Shown piece by piece: positions 60,970 through 64,000 of a stretch of DNA of 64,000 nucleotides. Each line of letters starts with the position of its first letter. The first letter of the stretch is position 1. The notes below the pieces were generated by a model. That model was given only the letters and a program-made list of their open reading frames with translations, had not been told where the DNA came from and made no database searches. The position numbers were made by a program, and so were the translations under genes. This DNA comes from Allobosea robiniae (GTDB taxonomy: Bacteria; Pseudomonadota; Alphaproteobacteria; Rhizobiales; Beijerinckiaceae). Location: positions 434,001-498,000 of the forward strand of contig NZ_FNBZ01000001.1 of assembly GCF_900102525.1 (NCBI RefSeq), read 5' to 3'.

Positions 60970-62676
60970 ATGCTCCATAGGCTCGTCCGCTCAGTGAAGC
61001 GCAGCGACTCCTCCTTCATACAATTCACCCAGCGCATTCCCGCCGATGTGCTGCCTCAAGCAGCCGGCCTCAAGCTCTCCATACCGCTCGGCAATGGTGA
61101 GTTTCATCACCTCGCCATCTCTCCCGCGATGAAGGCCATCCGGCTTTCCCTGCGAACGCGAGACCACAGTGAGGGCAAGGTGCGGCACGCGACGGTGGCG
61201 GCCTTCCTGGAGACCGTGTGGCAGGGCCGCCGCGCCAGCAAACCCATCAGTCTCACTAACAGGCAGGCCCATGCGCTGGCCGGTGAACTTTATCGGGCGT
61301 GGGCCTCGGAGACGCCAAACTCGCGGACCATTGGGATCACGCTCAAGCCCGGTCGCCAGGGGCGAGACCGCGATGACTGGGTGGTGGAGCACGGGGTCTT
61401 TCCCGACGAGGAGGCTAGTGGCTTCCACTCCATGGTGGCGAAGCTAGGCGCCCTGCACGCAAACCCGGTGCCCAGCGAAATGGAGCCCGTGGTTGGCCCT
61501 CTCGTGGACCGCCTATTGTTGGCGCGGGGCATAGCAGCGGTGGAAGCCGGCTCGCGGCTCCTGCTCCTGGTCGCCTTCGTGCAGGCTTTACGTGATGCCT
61601 TCGAGAATCGCGCCCGGAACGCTGAGGGCGACTATTCGCCGGACCCGAAGTCTCAGCGCTTCCCCGAATGGGTGTCTCCTGCGGAGCAGTCCAAGCTCCT
61701 GCCCACCTCTGGACTTGCCGCTGCGGTCTCACTCAAGGGGCTGGTGGAGGACTGGTGGAAAGAGGCGCAAGCCACCGGCCGCAAGCTGAGCACCTATGAG
61801 AGTTATCGCAATACCATGGCGGGGATGGTGGCCTACCTTGGGCATGATGATGCGGCCCGGCTGACGCCGGAGAATGTCATCGGTTTCAAAGACCACCGCC
61901 TCTCCAGCATCAACCCCCGCACCAACAAACCTATCTCCGCCAAGACCGTGAAGGATAGCGATCTCGCGAGCCTCAAGACGATCTTCGCGTGGGCTGTCAG
62001 CAATCGCCGCATGGCATCCAACCCTGCGGCTGGCATTACGATCAAGCTCGGCAAATCCAAAAAGCTGCGCTCCAAGGGGTTCACCGACGACGAGGCGGCC
62101 AAACTCCTCACGGCTGCCCACGACTACCGGAAAACTGACGAGACCCCAAAGACAGCCGCCGCCAAGCGCTGGGTGCCCTGGCTCTGCGCCTACACGGGGG
62201 CACGCCTCGGGGAGATGGCGCAGCTACGCAAGCAAGACCTCCGCCAAGATGGCGACAACTGGGTCATCACCATTACGCCCGATGCCGGCACGGTCAAAAC
62301 CGACGAAGCACGGGACGTGGTGCTCCATCAGCATCTCGTGGACGAAGGCTTTGTGCAGTTCGTGAAGGATGCGGCTGCCGGCCATCTCTTCCTTAAGGTC
62401 GGTGAGGAAGGCGAGGTCCGGGGACCGTTACGGGGTCTCAAGAACCGCCTCGCGGAGTTCGCCCGCGTGCAGGTGCCAGATGAGCGGGTGATGCCTAATC
62501 ATGGCTGGCGGCACCGCTTCAAGACGGTCGCGAGGTCGGCCGGCATAGAAAGCCGCATTGTGGACGCCATCCAAGGCCACGCACCGAGGACGGCCGGCGA
62601 TGACTATGGCGACGTGACGGTGGCGGCAATGGCGCTGGCTATGGCGAAGTTCCCTCGCGTGAAGCTGGAGGGCTGA
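60970..62676 (+). CDS. Tyrosine recombinase/integrase
   Basis: This 568-residue integrase has an N-terminal arm-binding/DUF6538-like region (VKRSDSSFIQFTQRIPADVL), a core-binding domain (STYESYRNTMAGMVAYLGHD, about residues 275-295) and the catalytic domain with YTGARLGEMAQLRKQDL (first Arg), HGWRHRFKTVARSAGI (His-x2-Arg), GHAPRTAGDDYGDV (His and the nucleophile Tyr). All catalytic residues are present. It starts 85 bases after the 48-bp repeat and is outside the prophage remnant, so it belongs to the second element. Confidence 0.92.
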   Translation: MLHRLVRSVKRSDSSFIQFTQRIPADVLPQAAGLKLSIPLGNGEFHHLAISPAMKAIRLSLRTRDHSEGKVRHATVAAFLETVWQGRRASKPISLTNRQAHALAGELYRAWASETPNSRTIGITLKPGRQGRDRDDWVVEHGVFPDEEASGFHSMVAKLGALHANPVPSEMEPVVGPLVDRLLLARGIAAVEAGSRLLLLVAFVQALRDAFENRARNAEGDYSPDPKSQRFPEWVSPAEQSKLLPTSGLAAAVSLKGLVEDWWKEAQATGRKLSTYESYRNTMAGMVAYLGHDDAARLTPENVIGFKDHRLSSINPRTNKPISAKTVKDSDLASLKTIFAWAVSNRRMASNPAAGITIKLGKSKKLRSKGFTDDEAAKLLTAAHDYRKTDETPKTAAAKRWVPWLCAYTGARLGEMAQLRKQDLRQDGDNWVITITPDAGTVKTDEARDVVLHQHLVDEGFVQFVKDAAAGHLFLKVGEEGEVRGPLRGLKNRLAEFARVQVPDERVMPNHGWRHRFKTVARSAGIESRIVDAIQGHAPRTAGDDYGDVTVAAMALAMAKFPRVKLEG

Positions 62677-62680
62677 CCCG

Positions 62681-62890
62681 ATGGAAAGCCTTCTGACCGT
62701 ACTGCTCTCGCTTATCGTCCTTCCCGCTCTCGGGGGAGCCACGCTTGGTATCGCTTCCGCCGTATGGCAGACAGCGACAGCCGAAAGCACGCCCAAGTGG
62801 CAGCGATACCTCTGGTTCCTTGCGGCTGGCTACGTGCTGTTAAACCTGCCGCATTTCCTGGGGGCATTGGCCCTCGGGTCAGGGCAGTAA
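62681..62890 (+). CDS. Small membrane protein downstream of integrase
   Basis: This 69-residue protein has two hydrophobic helices (LLTVLLSLIVLPALGGATLG and YLWFLAAGYVLLNLPHFLGA) and begins four bases after the integrase stop, so it is probably co-transcribed. No family was recognised. A role in the element is a guess. Confidence 0.6.
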   Translation: MESLLTVLLSLIVLPALGGATLGIASAVWQTATAESTPKWQRYLWFLAAGYVLLNLPHFLGALALGSGQ

Positions 62891-62978
62891 TGGCTGGCCT
62901 CTGGCCGCGCCCCAAAGGACCGGGAAGTTTTGGCTATCCCACAAGCCTAGCTCCCCGGTCCCCCTCCTCGCGAGGGAG

Positions 62979-63641
62979 CTAGTAGCTGGCGGCCTCGCGG
63001 CTTCCGAACTGGTCCCCAAACTCCAACGCCGTCCTGATCAGGCTGAGGTGCTCCGGGAGCGAAACCGGGATGCCGGCCTTGAGGTGGTTGCGCTGCCAGT
63101 ACCATTCGACGGCATCGTAGAAGTCTTTGCGTCCGAGTCTCGGCACGCGGGAGGGTTTGCCCAGCTTCCAAGCCGCCTCGCGGACGGATTGCTTCGATAG
63201 ACCCCGGCGAGAGAGGTGGTGGTAGTCGGGGCGCGGGCCTTCCGCCGGATGCTGCTTGGCGACCTCCCAAGGCTGGGCATCGGTGAGGATACGCAGGAGG
63301 TGAATGGCGCGGCTCTTCGGCTCGGCCACCCGGCATCTCGGATAAGTCCAGCCTTTCCCGGTGTCGTTGCAGCTAAGGCCCATGCCGAACGCGGTGGCTA
63401 AGGTAACCGCGCAAAAGTCCAACGGGTCGAAGTAGCGGAGGTTGCGGCCATGGATCGAAACGGCGACCTGAGGTCGCTCATCAATCATGGCAAGCTCAAC
63501 GTGGGTAATAGGCCCGTGGACTGGCTGTTTGAGCAAAAGGCTTTCGTCAAGTCGGTGGTCGGGGCCTCTGTCTGCCGCCTGCCCAATGTAAGTAGCGACA
63601 GCCTCATAGCCGTCTGGCGTGAGATACTTGGGTTGCGTCAT
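62979..63641 (-). CDS. Hypothetical protein, mobile element
   Basis: This 220-residue soluble protein starts at an ATG with AAGGATC upstream and has no recognised domain. Its C-terminal part (SRRGLSKQSVREAAWKLGKP) looks like a helix-turn-helix-like segment, which might mean DNA binding, but this is weak. It is convergent with the integrase and small membrane gene. Confidence 0.6.
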   Translation of the reverse strand: MTQPKYLTPDGYEAVATYIGQAADRGPDHRLDESLLLKQPVHGPITHVELAMIDERPQVAVSIHGRNLRYFDPLDFCAVTLATAFGMGLSCNDTGKGWTYPRCRVAEPKSRAIHLLRILTDAQPWEVAKQHPAEGPRPDYHHLSRRGLSKQSVREAAWKLGKPSRVPRLGRKDFYDAVEWYWQRNHLKAGIPVSLPEHLSLIRTALEFGDQFGSREAASY

Positions 63642-64000
63642 GTGGGATGATCCTTGAGGTTTGTTTTGGGTGATGCCGGGAGCGTCCCGGTGGCGTCATA
63701 GCTCCGCCCTCCCTCTGCTCTTGGGCAGAAGGCTTTGAGGGTGTCTCAAAGGTGGGATTTTGGGTGGGGCCTTGAGGTCTACGTTCGGTGTCGCGATCTC
63801 CGTCCCGGTCTATGGTGAAGCTGCCGGAAGGAGTTCTGCTGGCTATCGCAGGTCGGTCACTGTGAGCACTGACGCGCGTCTCGCCATAGACCCCGTGCTT
63901 GAAGTGACCGAGTTGCAGACGACAGATAGTGTCTGACGCATGTGGGTGGGGGTGCTTTGGCCTGACCTGCTATTGGGGTCTAGACGGTGGGGCTATCTCA
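63642..64000. other. No gene recognised at the window end
   Basis: About 360 bases after the hypothetical gene show only short frames. No clear promoter, hairpin or repeat was found, though a gene may start beyond the window. Confidence 0.5.

Larger units (their letters stand above)
60837..64000. mobile_element. Left end of a second integrated element
   Basis: The region from the second attachment copy to the end of the window begins with an intact tyrosine integrase and then small hypothetical genes of no chromosomal family. An integrase next to an att copy is the usual end of an integrative element. Its far end is not in the window, so its size and type are unknown. Confidence 0.6.

Noticed and set aside
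60970..62676. This integrase as the integrase of the 7.2-kb remnant
   Set aside because: It lies outside the second attachment copy, while a remnant integrase tail lies inside next to the first copy.
1..64000. CRISPR array, rRNA operon or insertion sequence
   Set aside because: No regularly spaced short repeats, rRNA blocks or transposase motifs were seen on either strand.

Overview
The window is high-GC, densely packed alphaproteobacterial chromosome. Several things point to the Hyphomicrobiales (Rhizobiales), perhaps a Bosea- or methylotroph-like lineage: genes of the ethylmalonyl-CoA pathway, an Lrp-type PutR beside a PutA without an N-terminal DNA-binding domain, a sigma-54 dctA-dctBD locus, and TPP and cobalamin riboswitches. 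The genus is an inference only. No rRNA, CRISPR array or transposase gene was seen.

Layout. 1-9.4 kb: metabolic genes, including methylsuccinyl-CoA dehydrogenase and crotonyl-CoA carboxylase/reductase separated by an EamA transporter, a PLP enzyme divergent from a MarR regulator, ubiG and lysC. 9.6-14.4 kb: a MarR-RND adaptor-RND pump operon. 14.5-18.7 kb: enoyl-CoA hydratase, an OYE-type oxidoreductase, an M32 carboxypeptidase and a Rdx-family protein. 18.7-21.5 kb: thiO-thiS-thiG-thiE behind a TPP riboswitch. 21.7 kb: tRNA-Ser(GCT). 22-32.5 kb: amino-acid catabolism (putR/putA, PAS-LuxR regulator, haloacid dehalogenase, gamma-glutamyltransferase, L-serine deaminase, threonine aldolase). 32.5-35.8 kb: a three-gene ABC importer behind a cobalamin riboswitch, which suggests B12 uptake.

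35.8-45.2 kb is a catabolic island: an oligopeptide-type ABC system without its ATPases, an M81 peptidase-like protein, a succinylglutamate desuccinylase/aspartoacylase-like hydrolase, a GntR regulator with a near-ideal operator, and two related enolase-superfamily enzymes. It looks like uptake and breakdown of one unidentified acylated or peptide-like compound. 45.2-50 kb holds dctB-dctD and dctA with enhancer sites, a sigma-54 promoter and a terminator. 50-52.8 kb is a FadR-type regulator, an SDR and a third enolase-superfamily enzyme, probably for sugar-acid catabolism.

53.6-64 kb is mobile. tRNA-Phe(GAA) carries a 48-bp sequence that is repeated exactly 7,242 bp downstream. Between the copies lies a decayed podovirus-like prophage: an integrase tail fused to a virion-protein tail, a tail fibre with an in-frame TAG, a virion fragment with an in-frame TGA, an endolysin with a one-base frameshift, an apparently intact Rz/Rz1 spanin pair, and an opposite-strand cargo block (FkbM methyltransferase, HigA-N-terminus-like protein, small unknown). 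A second, intact tyrosine integrase starts just beyond the second repeat, so another element appears to be stacked at the same tRNA site and to run out of the window.
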